A DNA stretch of 64,000 bases from Bacillota bacterium. Lineage in GTDB: Bacteria > Bacillota > Clostridia > Acetivibrionales > Acetivibrionaceae. The position numbers were made by a program, and so were the translations under genes. Positions within the stretch are counted from its first letter, which is position 1. Each line of letters opens with the position of its first letter. Below, in pieces: positions 16,269 through 25,889 of the stretch. Location: NCBI GenBank assembly GCA_023398495.1, contig JAEWSG010000206.1, positions 14,574-78,573 on the forward strand, written 5' to 3'. The notes beneath the pieces are model-generated. The model saw only the letters and a list, made by a program, of their open reading frames with translations, ran no database searches and had not been told where the DNA came from.

Positions 16269-17438
16269 ATGATAACAGTATTATTGGTGATTATTTATAT
16301 ATCTTTCATAAGTTTGGGGTTGCCTGATTCCATACTGGGAGCAGCATGGCCTTCCATGTACCCTGACTTGAATGTTCCGGTGTCATATGCAGGAGCTATT
16401 TCTATGACTATTGCCGGTGGTACAATAATTTCAAGCCTGTTCAGTGTAAAAATAATCAGAAAACTTGGTACCGGTAAGGTTACTGCAATAAGTGTTTTGA
16501 TGACAGCACTTTCGTTATTAGGGTTTAGCATTTCAAAAAGTTTTATTTTCCTTTTTATATTTTCAATACCATTAGGTTTAGGTGCAGGGTCAGTAGATGC
16601 TGCTTTGAATAATTTTGTTGCACTTCACTATAAAGCAAGGCATATGAGTTGGCTTCACTGTTTCTGGGGGCTTGGAGCAACTATTGGTCCTGTGATTATG
16701 TCTTGGTGTTTATTCAGAAATGGTACATGGACATCGGGTTATAAAACAGTGGGCGTTATTCAGTGTATACTAGTTGTTATTTTGTTTATATCCTTACCGT
16801 TATGGAGAAGGCTGGAAAAGACGGAAGTTCATAATGAAGCTGGCAAGGGCAGTGACTTGGGATTAGGAAAACTTATTAAAATAAAGGGAGCAAAGTTTGC
16901 TTTGTTAGCGTTCTTTTTCTATTGTTCGCTAGAAGCAACATGTGGGCTATGGGGGAGTAGCTTTATGGTTCTTACCAGAGGTGTAACTCCTGAGGTTGCA
17001 GCTCAGTGGATATCCTTATTTTATATGGGAATAACCTTTGGACGTTTTGTATCGGGTTTTCTGACAATTAAAATAAGTAGTCCGCGAATGATACAAATAG
17101 GTGAGGGATTAATAGCTATTTCTATTATTTTAGTCTTGCTACCTTCAAAGGGAGTTCTTTTGTGTACAGGGTTGTTTTTAATCGGGGTGGGTTGTGCACC
17201 TATTTATCCAAGCATGATACATCAAACACCTGAGAACTTTGGCCGGGAATTATCACAGGCTATGATCGGAATACAAATGGCATGTGCATATATAGGAACA
17301 ACCTTTATGCCTCCGTTGTTTGGTTTGCTTGCACAAAAGGTATCAATAGCATTGTACCCATACTATATGATGGTTGCATTAGTTTTTATGGTAATAATGA
17401 CCGAAAGATTGAGGAGAAGTGTCAAAAAACCGGTTTGA
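16269..17438 (+). CDS. Major facilitator superfamily transporter
   Basis: 389 residues with about twelve hydrophobic helices. Near the start is SLGLPDSILGAAWPSMY, seen in a Firmicute MFS group related to sugar carriers; the pseudo-symmetric second half begins near residue 205. AAGGAG at about 16253-16258 precedes the ATG. It sits 21 bases after the glycosyltransferase, so both may be co-transcribed. Substrate and direction of transport cannot be told. Confidence 0.85.
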   Translation: MITVLLVIIYISFISLGLPDSILGAAWPSMYPDLNVPVSYAGAISMTIAGGTIISSLFSVKIIRKLGTGKVTAISVLMTALSLLGFSISKSFIFLFIFSIPLGLGAGSVDAALNNFVALHYKARHMSWLHCFWGLGATIGPVIMSWCLFRNGTWTSGYKTVGVIQCILVVILFISLPLWRRLEKTEVHNEAGKGSDLGLGKLIKIKGAKFALLAFFFYCSLEATCGLWGSSFMVLTRGVTPEVAAQWISLFYMGITFGRFVSGFLTIKISSPRMIQIGEGLIAISIILVLLPSKGVLLCTGLFLIGVGCAPIYPSMIHQTPENFGRELSQAMIGIQMACAYIGTTFMPPLFGLLAQKVSIALYPYYMMVALVFMVIMTERLRRSVKKPV

Positions 17439-17463
17439 TGCATACCGGAGTGAAAATGTATAA

Positions 17464-17502
17464 GACCTCAGGTGGGAGCTGCGTCCTCCACCCGAGGCCT
17501 TA
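17464..17502. other. Strong hairpin after the MFS gene
   Basis: CCTCAGGTGGGAG pairs with CTCC-ACCCGAGG around CTGCGT. No T-run follows, so it may be an mRNA 3' end stabiliser or a weak terminator. Confidence 0.5.
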
Positions 17503-17634
17503 GTAAGTATAAAACAAATCATTTCTTATGAAGAAATGAAGGATATATGATATATTTCTTCTATTTCTTGAATTATTGCCTGCCCAAATAAGCATCATAT
17601 ATAAATAATAGTAGAAGATATACCGTCAGCGTTG

Positions 17635-18084
17635 CTAATTTTTGAATTTTTCCTGGATCTTAATTGAAATCTCTTCGTCAAGATCTGATAGTAAGTTATC
17701 CAAATCTGCATCGATTTTGATCTTGATTTTGGATTTGCCGTTTTCTATTGCATTTGTCTTACTGTTATCAAGAGCGTCTTTTACTTCTTTGGATTTTTGT
17801 TTTATTTTTAGTTTTGCAGCTTCAGTTTCTGCATTTGCATACTCATCGAGAGTGCGTTCTACTTCGCCTATATACTCGTCAACATATCTGGCGGTTTCTT
17901 CCAGGGTTTCCCTTTTTGTTTGTTCGAGTGTTTCGCTTGAGTTACTTGCTGTTTGAGCTGCAATTGAATCGGTTTTTTGCAATACCAGATCAAGGACATT
18001 AATGCCTATAGCATTTGCAATTATTATCTGAGTTGCAATTATAAAACCAATTGCTATAAAAATAATTTTTTTCTTTCCTTTCAT
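17635..18084 (-). CDS. Hypothetical membrane-anchored coiled-coil protein
   Basis: 149 residues from ATG 18084 (GGGGGTGG just upstream; an in-frame GTG at 18099 overlaps that binding site). One N-terminal transmembrane helix (about 7-30) and then a strongly charged helical region rich in Glu, Lys and Ala, probably coiled coil. I recognise no family. It stands alone on the reverse strand between two forward transcription units; the 190 bases on either side hold no other gene. Confidence 0.65.
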   Translation of the reverse strand: MKGKKKIIFIAIGFIIATQIIIANAIGINVLDLVLQKTDSIAAQTASNSSETLEQTKRETLEETARYVDEYIGEVERTLDEYANAETEAAKLKIKQKSKEVKDALDNSKTNAIENGKSKIKIKIDADLDNLLSDLDEEISIKIQEKFKN

Positions 18085-18203
18085 GTATTCCACCCCCACA
18101 AAATAAGTGATATAAATCTATGCTAATTTTTCGTACAAAGTAATTAAAATATTAACCGGTAAATGTAGCCAAATAAATATGTTAAGCAAAGAAGCCCGAG
18201 ATT

Positions 18204-18231
18204 TTGGTTGTAATTACCGGAACGTTATAAT
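18204..18231 (+). promoter_or_regulatory. Probable promoter of the amidohydrolase-tsaE unit
   Basis: TTGGTT at 18204-18209, 16-base spacer, TATAAT at 18226-18231. Confidence 0.55.
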
Positions 18232-18276
18232 AAAATAGAGAATAAATCTAGAATTTGTATTTTATTTGGAGGTCAC

Positions 18277-19467
18277 ATGCTACTTATAAAAAATGGAAAA
18301 ATACTTACTATGACAGGTATTGATTATGATAATGGATACATTCTTATTGATGAGGGAAAAATAATCGAAGTAGGCAAGAACAATGAAATAGTCTCTAATA
18401 CTAAAGATTTGAAAGTTATAGATGCAGAAGGAAAATATGTGCTGCCGGGATTCATTGATGCCCATTGCCATATAGGAATGTGGGAGGATTCCGTTGGGTT
18501 TGAAGGTGATGACGGAAATGAAATGACTGACCCTGTGACACCACATTTACGTGCAATTGACGCAGTATACCATCTTGACAGGTGCTTTAAGGAGGCTGTG
18601 GAGAACGGCGTTACTACCGTAGTAACAGGTCCGGGAAGTGCTAATGTAATAGGTGGACAGTTTGTTGCACTTAAGACTTTTGGAAAACGGATAGAAGAAA
18701 TGATAGTTAAAGACCCTGTGGCAATAAAGGTTGCTTTTGGTGAAAACCCCAAAACGGTCTATAATGAAAGAAAACAGTCACCATCGACCCGTATGGCAAC
18801 AGCTGCAATACTAAGGGAAAACCTTATGAAGGCGAAAGAGTATAAGGAACTGCTTGAAGAATACAACAATGATAGAGAAAATGTGGACAAACCCGAGTAT
18901 GATATGAAATTTGAAGCTTTATTGAAGGTACTCAATAAGGAGATTCCAATTAAGGCTCATGCTCATAGGGCTGATGATATACTTACTGCAATAAGGATTG
19001 CTAAAGAATTTGACTTAAGGATTACAATAGAGCACTGCACAGAGGGGCATCTCATTAAAGATATTCTGTTTGAGGAAGGAATTCCTGCCATTGTAGGGCC
19101 ATTGATCTCAGACAGGTCAAAGGTTGAGCTTAGAAACCTTAGTATTAAGGCACCGGGCATACTAGCGAAATCAGGTGTTAAGACTGCTATTATGACAGAT
19201 CACCCATGTGTTCCTATCCAGTATCTTTCACTTACCGCTGCACTTGCGGTGAGGGAAGGCATGAGGGAGGAAGATGCTCTTAAAGCCATAACAATAAATG
19301 CCGCAGAACTGACAGAGATTGATAAAAGGGTTGGAAGTCTCGAACCTGGTAAGGATGCGGATTTGATAATAATGGATGGACCACCGCTGGAAATCAAGTC
19401 CAGGGTTATTACGACTATTATAAATGGACAAGTAGTATATGAAAGGAAAGAAGATGAAACTGTTTAA
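18277..19467 (+). CDS. Amidohydrolase-superfamily metal-dependent hydrolase
   Basis: 396 residues with the full metal-site pattern of the superfamily: DAHCHIG near residue 65, KAHAHRADD near 226, ITIEHCTEG near 250 and the catalytic MTDHP near 308; the C-terminus returns to the small beta domain (GSLEPGKDADLIIMDG). Closest in style to imidazolonepropionase-type enzymes, but the substrate is unknown. It overlaps tsaE by 14 bases, so the two are translationally coupled, though no functional link to tRNA modification is evident. Confidence 0.88.
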   Translation: MLLIKNGKILTMTGIDYDNGYILIDEGKIIEVGKNNEIVSNTKDLKVIDAEGKYVLPGFIDAHCHIGMWEDSVGFEGDDGNEMTDPVTPHLRAIDAVYHLDRCFKEAVENGVTTVVTGPGSANVIGGQFVALKTFGKRIEEMIVKDPVAIKVAFGENPKTVYNERKQSPSTRMATAAILRENLMKAKEYKELLEEYNNDRENVDKPEYDMKFEALLKVLNKEIPIKAHAHRADDILTAIRIAKEFDLRITIEHCTEGHLIKDILFEEGIPAIVGPLISDRSKVELRNLSIKAPGILAKSGVKTAIMTDHPCVPIQYLSLTAALAVREGMREEDALKAITINAAELTEIDKRVGSLEPGKDADLIIMDGPPLEIKSRVITTIINGQVVYERKEDETV

Positions 19468-19918
19468 AACCTTTTCCGCAGAGGAAACAATGCTTGCCGG
19501 CAAGGCACTTGGAAACATTTTGAGCATTGGGGATATAGTATGCCTGACAGGTGACCTTGGCACAGGCAAAACCGCCTTCACAAATGGTATAGCCGGTGCT
19601 CTGGGGATTGAGGATTATATAACCAGTCCAACTTTTACTATTGTTAATGAATATAAAACAGGAATTCCGCTTTATCACTTTGATGTTTACAGGATTTCTG
19701 AACCTGAGGAGATGTTTGATATCGGATTCGAGGAATATCTGTATGGTGATGGTGTGGTTGTAATTGAGTGGGCTGAACTGATAAAGGATATTCTGCCCGA
19801 TGACCTTATATGGGTGAAAATAAGCAAAGATCTTGGTTCTGGTGTTGACGCCAGAGAAATCTGTATTAGTTTTACAGGTGAAAAGTATGAGGGTTATATT
19901 GATAGAATAAAGCTCTAA
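19454..19918 (+). CDS. tsaE: tRNA t6A biosynthesis ATPase TsaE
   Basis: TsaE is the ATPase that resets the TsaB-TsaD complex in making threonylcarbamoyladenosine-37 of ANN-decoding tRNAs. The 154 residues show Walker A TGDLGTGKTAF (about 32-42), SPTFTIVNEY and HFDVYRI. ATG 19454 follows AAAGGA at 19442-19447 by 6 bases; an in-frame start at 19439 would have none. It overlaps the amidohydrolase and is followed by tsaB after 28 bases. Confidence 0.95.
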   Translation: MKLFKTFSAEETMLAGKALGNILSIGDIVCLTGDLGTGKTAFTNGIAGALGIEDYITSPTFTIVNEYKTGIPLYHFDVYRISEPEEMFDIGFEEYLYGDGVVVIEWAELIKDILPDDLIWVKISKDLGSGVDAREICISFTGEKYEGYIDRIKL

Positions 19919-19946
19919 ATAAGAAATTTTATGAGAGGTTTTGGAT

Positions 19947-20663
19947 ATGAAAGTACTTGCTATTGATACTTCTACAGTAGTTGCTGCTGTTGCATTAATG
20001 GATGATGAAAAACTTTTGGGTGAGTACTCTATAAACAATAAGAAGACCCATTCACAAAAGCTTATGGTTATGATAAAAGAGATTTTAAATGATCTGGAGA
20101 TCAAGCCATCGGATATTGACGTTTATGCAGCGTCAGTAGGTCCGGGTTCTTTTACGGGTTTAAGAATAGGTGTTACTACTGCAAAAGCCATGGCTTTTGC
20201 AAACTCTAAACCGGTAATAGGTGTTCCAACATTGGATGCATTGGCATATAATGTTGTTACAAGCGGCTTAATTATCTGTCCAATCCTGGATGCAAGAAAC
20301 AATCAGGTGTTTACAGCGTTGTATCAGTCAAAAGGCAACAAGCTGGAAAGGTTAACAGATTATCTGGGCATTCCTGTAGCTGAGTTGGTTCAACTTATAA
20401 AAGAAAAGAATAAAACTGTTATTTTTACAGGAGATGCAATTGGTTTACATAAAGAATATTTTGTTGCCGAATTAGGCGGAAATTGTGAGTTTTCACCTTT
20501 GGCTATGAGGCTTCAGAGAGCGTCATCAGTAGCTGAAATTGCACTTGATATGGCGAAGGAAGGGAAGTTTGAGAGCAGTTTTGAATTGGTTCCCTTTTAT
20601 TTAAGGAAATCTCAGGCCGAGAGAGAGTTCGAAAAGAAACTCTGTAAGAAAGGTGAAAATTAA
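19947..20663 (+). CDS. tsaB: tRNA t6A biosynthesis protein TsaB
   Basis: TsaB is the inactive paralogue of TsaD that serves as scaffold for the t6A enzyme complex. Features: VLAIDTSTVVAAVAL at the N-terminus, VGPGSFTGLRIGVTTAKA near residue 66 and HSQKL before it. ATG 19947 after GAGAGG is better than the in-frame TTG 19941; 238 residues. Its stop overlaps the rimI start by one base. Confidence 0.95.
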   Translation: MKVLAIDTSTVVAAVALMDDEKLLGEYSINNKKTHSQKLMVMIKEILNDLEIKPSDIDVYAASVGPGSFTGLRIGVTTAKAMAFANSKPVIGVPTLDALAYNVVTSGLIICPILDARNNQVFTALYQSKGNKLERLTDYLGIPVAELVQLIKEKNKTVIFTGDAIGLHKEYFVAELGGNCEFSPLAMRLQRASSVAEIALDMAKEGKFESSFELVPFYLRKSQAEREFEKKLCKKGEN

Positions 20664-21121
20664 TGGGTCTGAATGCGATTGAAATATGCGGTTTGACACT
20701 TAATGACATTAATGCTGTAATGGTGGTAGAGAGGCTTAGCTTTACAATTCCGTGGTCAAAGCAGGCGTTTATTGAGGAAGTTACAAATAATAAATTTGCC
20801 AGATATATTATAGCAAAGGTAGATGGGAAAACGATTGGCTATGCCGGAATGTGGAAGGTTCTCGATGAGGGGCATATAACAAACGTAGCGGTTCATCCTG
20901 AATACAGGAGAAGCGGTGTGGGCTTTATGCTGGTAAAGGGCCTGCTTGAACTCTCAATTAAGGAAAATATTATTAAGTTGACGCTTGAGGTCAGAAGAAG
21001 CAATATTGCAGCACAAAACTTGTATACTAAATTCGGATTTAGAGTTGAAGGTTTTCGCAAGGAATATTATGCTGATAATAAAGAGGATGCAATAATAATG
21101 TGGAAAGAAAATGTTATGTAA
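20663..21121 (+). CDS. rimI: Ribosomal-protein-S18-alanine N-acetyltransferase
   Basis: A 152-residue GNAT acetyltransferase; RimI acetylates the N-terminus of S18 and commonly sits after tsaB. Seen: WSKQAFIEEV, VAVHPEYRRSGVG (acetyl-CoA pyrophosphate loop) near residue 75, LEVRRSNIAAQNLYTKFGF and the C-terminal RKEYY. The ATG overlaps the tsaB stop, so it is coupled. tsaD is not in this cluster. Confidence 0.9.
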   Translation: MGLNAIEICGLTLNDINAVMVVERLSFTIPWSKQAFIEEVTNNKFARYIIAKVDGKTIGYAGMWKVLDEGHITNVAVHPEYRRSGVGFMLVKGLLELSIKENIIKLTLEVRRSNIAAQNLYTKFGFRVEGFRKEYYADNKEDAIIMWKENVM

Positions 21122-21379
21122 AATGTGACACAAATACACTTATTAAAAAAAGGATTTTCTTTAGCATTAGTAGAATATAATGTCTTAAGGGTTGCCAAAT
21201 GTATAATTGATAATTTGAGGTTATAAGTTTTGAAATACTATTTATTTTATTAACATTGGTCGTCCTGTGAATCTATTCTATTAATGTCTTATATCTGGTC
21301 TTAAATTTTGATAATATGACGATATAAAAGGGTATTAATATTTTTGTTGCTAAAAAGTAGTGCAAAAGGGGGAAGCATT

Positions 21380-23800
21380 ATGCCGCGAATAAAAGGTTTA
21401 CCTTATAAGATGCTTAAGAAAGAATGTGACCCGGATTCCTTCAAATTCAATGATACCTCTGAACTTGACGCATTAGAGGATATAATCGGGCAGGAAAGGG
21501 CGGCAAAAGCCCTGCAATTTGGTCTTAAAATAAAGACGCGAGGTTATAACATTTTTATGAGCGGAGCAACCGGTACAGGAAAGACCAGTTATGCTCAGAA
21601 TTATGTGAAAAAGATTGCTCATAAGTCTAAAACGCCTGACGATTGGTGTTATGTATATAATTTCAATAATACCAACCAGCCATCTGCTTTAAATCTGCCA
21701 GCAGGCCTCGGAAAGATATTCCAGAACGATATGGAGGATTTTATAAAGGTTCTGCAGTTGGAGATATCTAGGGCTTTTGACAGTGAAGATTATGAGAGGG
21801 AAAAAACATCAATAGCAAAAGAGTATCAGGCAAGGAGAAACGATCTCCTGGAAAAGCTGAATGAGGATGCTGAAAAACAAGGGTTCAAGGTGAAAACAAC
21901 CAATGCAGGTATATATTTCCTTCCTATAGTTGAAGGTAAAACAATATCTGAAGAAGAGTATGGAGACCTTGATGAAAAACTAAAACATGAAATTAATGAA
22001 AAATCCAATATAGTTCAGCTTGAAACCATAGATATAATAAGAAAAATAAAGGCAATAGAAAAGGAAGCTGAGGAAAAGGTTGCCGAGTGGGAGAATAAAA
22101 TTGCATTATTTGCTGTTGGAATGCACATAAACGACTTGAAGGAAAAATATCAGGATTATAAAAAGGTTACTGATTTTCTTGAAAGTGTTCAGGAGCATAT
22201 ACTTAAAAATCTGGACGATTTCAGGGAAGAAGACTATTCAGATGAACAGCAGCAGATGCTGATTCCGTGGATACGCAGTTCAGAAGGTTCTCCAACAGAT
22301 AAGTACAGGGTAAACCTTCTGGTTGACAATAGCAAACTTAAGGGAGCACCGGTAATAGTTGATTTTAATCCGACTTTTTTTAACCTTCTTGGAAAATTAG
22401 AATATGAAAATGAGTTTGGAACCATGACTACTGATTATACAATGATAAAGGGCGGATTGTTCCATCAGGCAAACGGAGGGTATCTCATACTTCAGGCTAA
22501 AGATGTTTTGAGCAATGTACAGTCATGGGAGGCATTAAAGAGGGTCTTGCGGACAAAGCAGATTGCTATTGAAAATATGAAGGAGCAAATGGGGCTTGTT
22601 GCGGTTTCTACCTTAAAGCCTGAACCTATACCTGTTGACATAAAAGTAATTTTAGTGGGAAGTGAATATCTTTATCAGGCATTATACGAGTTTGATGAAG
22701 ACTTTAAAAAGCTCTTTAAAATAAAAGCTGATTTTGATGCTGAAATGGAGAGAACCAAGGAAAACACAAAGAAGCTTGCCAAATTTATAAATTCCTTTTG
22801 TAAGAGGGAAAATACTTTGCACTTTGACAGGACAGGAGTTGCAAAAGTTGTGGAATACAGTTCAAGGCTTGTGGAGGATCAGACAAAGCTTTCAACAAGG
22901 TTTAATGACATAGTGGAGATACTGTCTGAATCTTGTGCCTGGGCTGATATTGAAGGAAGTAGCCTTGTTAGTGCCGAGCATGTGAAAAAGGCTATTATTG
23001 AAAAGATATTCAGATCCAACAAATATGATAAAAAGATCCTTGAAAGCTTGGAAGACGGCACAATTATATTAGATACCGATAGCGAAGTGGTGGGCCAGAT
23101 AAATGGACTTACTATACTGGATATGGGAGACTATTCCTTTGGAAAACCATCGAGAATAACCGCTAATACTTTTATGGGTGAGAGCGGTATTGTGAATATT
23201 GAAAGAGAAGTAGAAATGAGTGGTACTTCTCATTCAAAAGGTGTTTTTATACTGAGCGGTTATATAGGCCAGAAATTTGCACAGGAGATTCCTCTGACGC
23301 TGACTGCCAGCCTGTGTTTTGAGCAATTATATGGAGGGGTAGATGGGGACAGTGCATCGAGTGCCGAGTTGTATGCCGTGCTTTCAAGCCTTGCAGACGT
23401 GCCTATTAAGCAGTATATAGCCGTAACTGGCTCTGTAAACCAGAAAGGTGAGATCCAGCCCATAGGTGGTGCTACCGAAAAGATTGAGGGTTTCTTCGAG
23501 TTATGTAAAATGCGTGGCTTAGATGGCAAACACGGGGTTATTATACCTTACCAGAATATAAAAAATCTTGTTTTGAACGATGACGTGATTGAAGCCGTCA
23601 AGGAAGGAAAGTTCACTATATATGCAGTAAAAACCATAGATGAAGGTATTGAAATTCTGACAGGTATAAAAGCCGGAGAAAAGAAAAAAGACGGAACTTA
23701 CGCGGCCGGGACAATAAATTATCTGGTATATGAGAAGCTTAAGAAATACGCACAGACCGCAGCCGGGTTTTATAAGGATGACAAGAAGATGGCAAAATAA
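21380..23800 (+). CDS. Lon-family ATP-dependent protease (AAA_32 type)
   Basis: 806 residues from ATG 21380 after AAGGGGG; an in-frame upstream start at 21344 lacks a binding site. The N-terminal part carries Walker A GATGTGKT at 62-69, a long coiled-coil segment (about 120-280), the second ATPase half (GGYLILQAKDVL, then VKVILVGS-like core), and the C-terminal Lon protease domain with catalytic serine in DGDSASSAE and lysine in GGATEKIEG. It is the LonB/LonC-like group, not LonA. Monocistronic, closed by a terminator. Confidence 0.92.
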   Translation: MPRIKGLPYKMLKKECDPDSFKFNDTSELDALEDIIGQERAAKALQFGLKIKTRGYNIFMSGATGTGKTSYAQNYVKKIAHKSKTPDDWCYVYNFNNTNQPSALNLPAGLGKIFQNDMEDFIKVLQLEISRAFDSEDYEREKTSIAKEYQARRNDLLEKLNEDAEKQGFKVKTTNAGIYFLPIVEGKTISEEEYGDLDEKLKHEINEKSNIVQLETIDIIRKIKAIEKEAEEKVAEWENKIALFAVGMHINDLKEKYQDYKKVTDFLESVQEHILKNLDDFREEDYSDEQQQMLIPWIRSSEGSPTDKYRVNLLVDNSKLKGAPVIVDFNPTFFNLLGKLEYENEFGTMTTDYTMIKGGLFHQANGGYLILQAKDVLSNVQSWEALKRVLRTKQIAIENMKEQMGLVAVSTLKPEPIPVDIKVILVGSEYLYQALYEFDEDFKKLFKIKADFDAEMERTKENTKKLAKFINSFCKRENTLHFDRTGVAKVVEYSSRLVEDQTKLSTRFNDIVEILSESCAWADIEGSSLVSAEHVKKAIIEKIFRSNKYDKKILESLEDGTIILDTDSEVVGQINGLTILDMGDYSFGKPSRITANTFMGESGIVNIEREVEMSGTSHSKGVFILSGYIGQKFAQEIPLTLTASLCFEQLYGGVDGDSASSAELYAVLSSLADVPIKQYIAVTGSVNQKGEIQPIGGATEKIEGFFELCKMRGLDGKHGVIIPYQNIKNLVLNDDVIEAVKEGKFTIYAVKTIDEGIEILTGIKAGEKKKDGTYAAGTINYLVYEKLKKYAQTAAGFYKDDKKMAK

Positions 23801-23841
23801 ACTCAGGGTAGAGTGATTTGATATGAATTTGAGATATTCAG

Positions 23842-23876
23842 AAAATAGCCGTGACGTATTCATGGCTATTTTTTTA
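23842..23876 (+). terminator. Terminator after the Lon-like gene
   Basis: AAATAGCCGTG pairs with CATGGCTATTT (one bulge) around ACGTATT, followed by a long T-run. Confidence 0.85.
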
Positions 23877-23966
23877 TTTTAAGGAAATCATGGGTTGTTT
23901 TATATTGTGTTGTTTTATTAATGAAGAATATTGGGTATATAATAGGATATGAGAGGAGAGACGAAA

Positions 23967-24359
23967 ATGGATGGGAAAAGAAACTACTTGAGGTGTAATA
24001 ATATATCGGGTAAAGGATTGTTTTGTGATAGAAGGTTTGATACTGCCGGCAAGTTTGAGGTGCTAAATTTATCGGGTTCGGGAATTTTCATTTTGACAAA
24101 AAGAAAGCTTGAGATAAATGATATTATGGAAATGAGGATAGTATTTGCCGGATATATAAATGAAAAAGAGATTAAAGTTAAGGGCAAAGTGGTAAGGGAA
24201 GAACTGACAGGGGATGCTTTCCGCTACGGTATGGAATTTGTAGAGATACCACATAAGGAAAGAGTCGAGATAGATGAGATAATGAATTTAAGTTGTAGCA
24301 GGGAACCTCACAAGGGGCTCAACAATTGTGACCACGGAGAGTGCATAGTTTTAAAATAG
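23967..24359 (+). CDS. PilZ-domain protein, putative c-di-GMP receptor
   Basis: 130 residues from ATG 23967, after AGGAGAG; the in-frame ATG 23949 is less well placed. The PilZ signature is present as RNYLR (residues 5-9, RxxxR) and NLSGSG near residue 36, where Asn replaces the usual Asp of D/NxSxxG. The rest is the PilZ beta barrel (GKVVREEL, YGMEFVEI). It probably binds cyclic di-GMP. The gene stands alone, so the target process is unknown. Confidence 0.8.
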   Translation: MDGKRNYLRCNNISGKGLFCDRRFDTAGKFEVLNLSGSGIFILTKRKLEINDIMEMRIVFAGYINEKEIKVKGKVVREELTGDAFRYGMEFVEIPHKERVEIDEIMNLSCSREPHKGLNNCDHGECIVLK

Positions 24360-24395
24360 ATCCCAAATACAATTATAAAGGAAGTAAATGGTGAT

Positions 24396-24453
24396 AGTAT
24401 AGGTGATGAAGAAAAATAAACTCAGAAGTTTTCTTCATCACCTATACTTTTTT
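24396..24453 (+). terminator. Terminator after the PilZ gene
   Basis: A perfect 20-base-pair stem (24396-24415 with 24429-24448), 13-base loop and TTTTTT: one of the strongest hairpins in the window. Confidence 0.92.
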
Positions 24454-24511
24454 GGCAATTTCACAAAAATAATGAAATGTTGTATTGCTTGTTAAAGTTT
24501 GTTATAGTTTA

Positions 24512-24540
24512 TTTATATAAATCGTGAAAATGATTTTGCA
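24512..24540. repeat. Repeat family B, fragment
   Basis: About 29 bases, TATATAAATC then GTGAAAATGATTTT, matching the outer arm of the copy at 7442. Only this arm is present. Confidence 0.55.
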
Positions 24541-24576
24541 CCATTTTAATCAATTAAAGGGTTAAGGTGATATATT

Positions 24577-25761
24577 GTGATAAGAAAAAGTCTGATACTC
24601 AAAATATTTTCTGCAGCATACATGCAGCGTTGGAATGACAAGTTGAGGCCGATTGAGCTTATCGAGCTTGACAAGCAGGCACACAAGATGTTTATCGCAT
24701 ATTTTTTGGGAAAATTTGAGGAAAACAAGCCTGGCTTTAGTTGGATCGAGATTATTGAGGGCGGTATTTTTGAAATGCTCCAAAGAATTGTCATAACCGA
24801 CATTAAGCCGCCTGTGTTTTATAAAATCAAGGCAGACCCGAAGAAGTACAAGCTTTTGAACGAGTATGTATATGATAATCTGGAAACCATAATTTCCCCA
24901 CTTGGAGAAGACTTCTGCAACAGATTTAAAAAATATTTTGCTGATGATGAACCTTCTATAAATAAAAAAATACTCGAAGCGGCGCACAACTACGCATCCA
25001 GGTGGGAATTTGAAATAATTGAGCGTTTAAATCCCAATGGTTATGAAGTGCAGGATATAAAGAGAGAATTTATTGAGAGGATAGAAAAGTATAACGACCT
25101 TGAGGGCATGAAGCAGTTGGCTTTAAATAGTAATTATAAAAATTTCATTGAGCTATGCGGTCATTTGAGGTTTCAGGCCAGATGGTCTCATCTTCACAGA
25201 ATACCAAAGACTTCGGTACTTGGACATTCACTATTTGTAGCAATCCTGTCCTATTTGTTTTCACTTGAGATAAATGCATGTCCTGTAAGGTGCTCCAACA
25301 ACTTCTTTCAAGGGCTTTTTCATGATCTTCCAGAGGTCCTCACAAGGGATATTATTTCACCTATAAAGAGTTCAGTTGAAGGTTTAAGTGATCTGATCAA
25401 GGAGATTGAAAAGGAACAGATGGAAAAGCAGCTCTATCCTCTGGTGCCAAAGCAGTTTCTGCCTGAGATCAGATTGTTTATTGAAAGTGAGTTTGAAAAC
25501 ATCGTTCTAATTGATGGCAAAGCAGAAAGCAAAACCTGCGAAGAGATAAATGAAAAATATAATGAGGATAAATACAGTCCTAGAGACGGCAGAATTATAA
25601 GGGCTTCAGATGAGTTGGCTGCTTTCATTGAGGCAAAAGTTGCCATTGAAAACGGTGCAATCAGTGAGGAGTTTCAGGAGGCCAAGCTGAAAATAAAAGC
25701 AAGGTATAACGGCAAACATATTGCAGGTATTAATTTCGGTGAGATATTTGCGGATTTTTAG
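24577..25761 (+). CDS. HD-domain phosphohydrolase
   Basis: 394 residues starting at GTG 24577 after AAGGTGATAT. The HD metal site is visible: HRIPKTSVLGHS, then FHDLPEVLTRDIISPIK near residue 250, much like the HD-EVLTGD pattern of YfbR-type 5'-nucleotidases, and a later RASDELAAFIEA. The N-terminal half (1-190) is unfamiliar to me. A nucleotide phosphatase role is inferred; substrate unknown. Confidence 0.8.
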   Translation: MIRKSLILKIFSAAYMQRWNDKLRPIELIELDKQAHKMFIAYFLGKFEENKPGFSWIEIIEGGIFEMLQRIVITDIKPPVFYKIKADPKKYKLLNEYVYDNLETIISPLGEDFCNRFKKYFADDEPSINKKILEAAHNYASRWEFEIIERLNPNGYEVQDIKREFIERIEKYNDLEGMKQLALNSNYKNFIELCGHLRFQARWSHLHRIPKTSVLGHSLFVAILSYLFSLEINACPVRCSNNFFQGLFHDLPEVLTRDIISPIKSSVEGLSDLIKEIEKEQMEKQLYPLVPKQFLPEIRLFIESEFENIVLIDGKAESKTCEEINEKYNEDKYSPRDGRIIRASDELAAFIEAKVAIENGAISEEFQEAKLKIKARYNGKHIAGINFGEIFADF

Positions 25762-25796
25762 TGGGTTTTATCAAATAAACTCACTGTTTTAGGAAT
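25760..25796 (+). terminator. Terminator after the HD gene
   Basis: AGTGGGTTT pairs with AAACTCACT (one G-T) and is followed by GTTTTA; the stem begins inside the stop codon. Confidence 0.7.
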
Positions 25797-25889
25797 GGAA
25801 AAAGTTGAGTGATAAATGATAAAAAAGTTTTGTAATGTGATATACTATAACTATAAAAATTATCTATCTATCTATTAGGGGGGAGAAAA

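Noticed and set aside
25860..25876. (TCTA) tandem run as phase-variation tract
   Set aside because: Only about three units, outside the coding region and promoter core; too short to argue for slippage.
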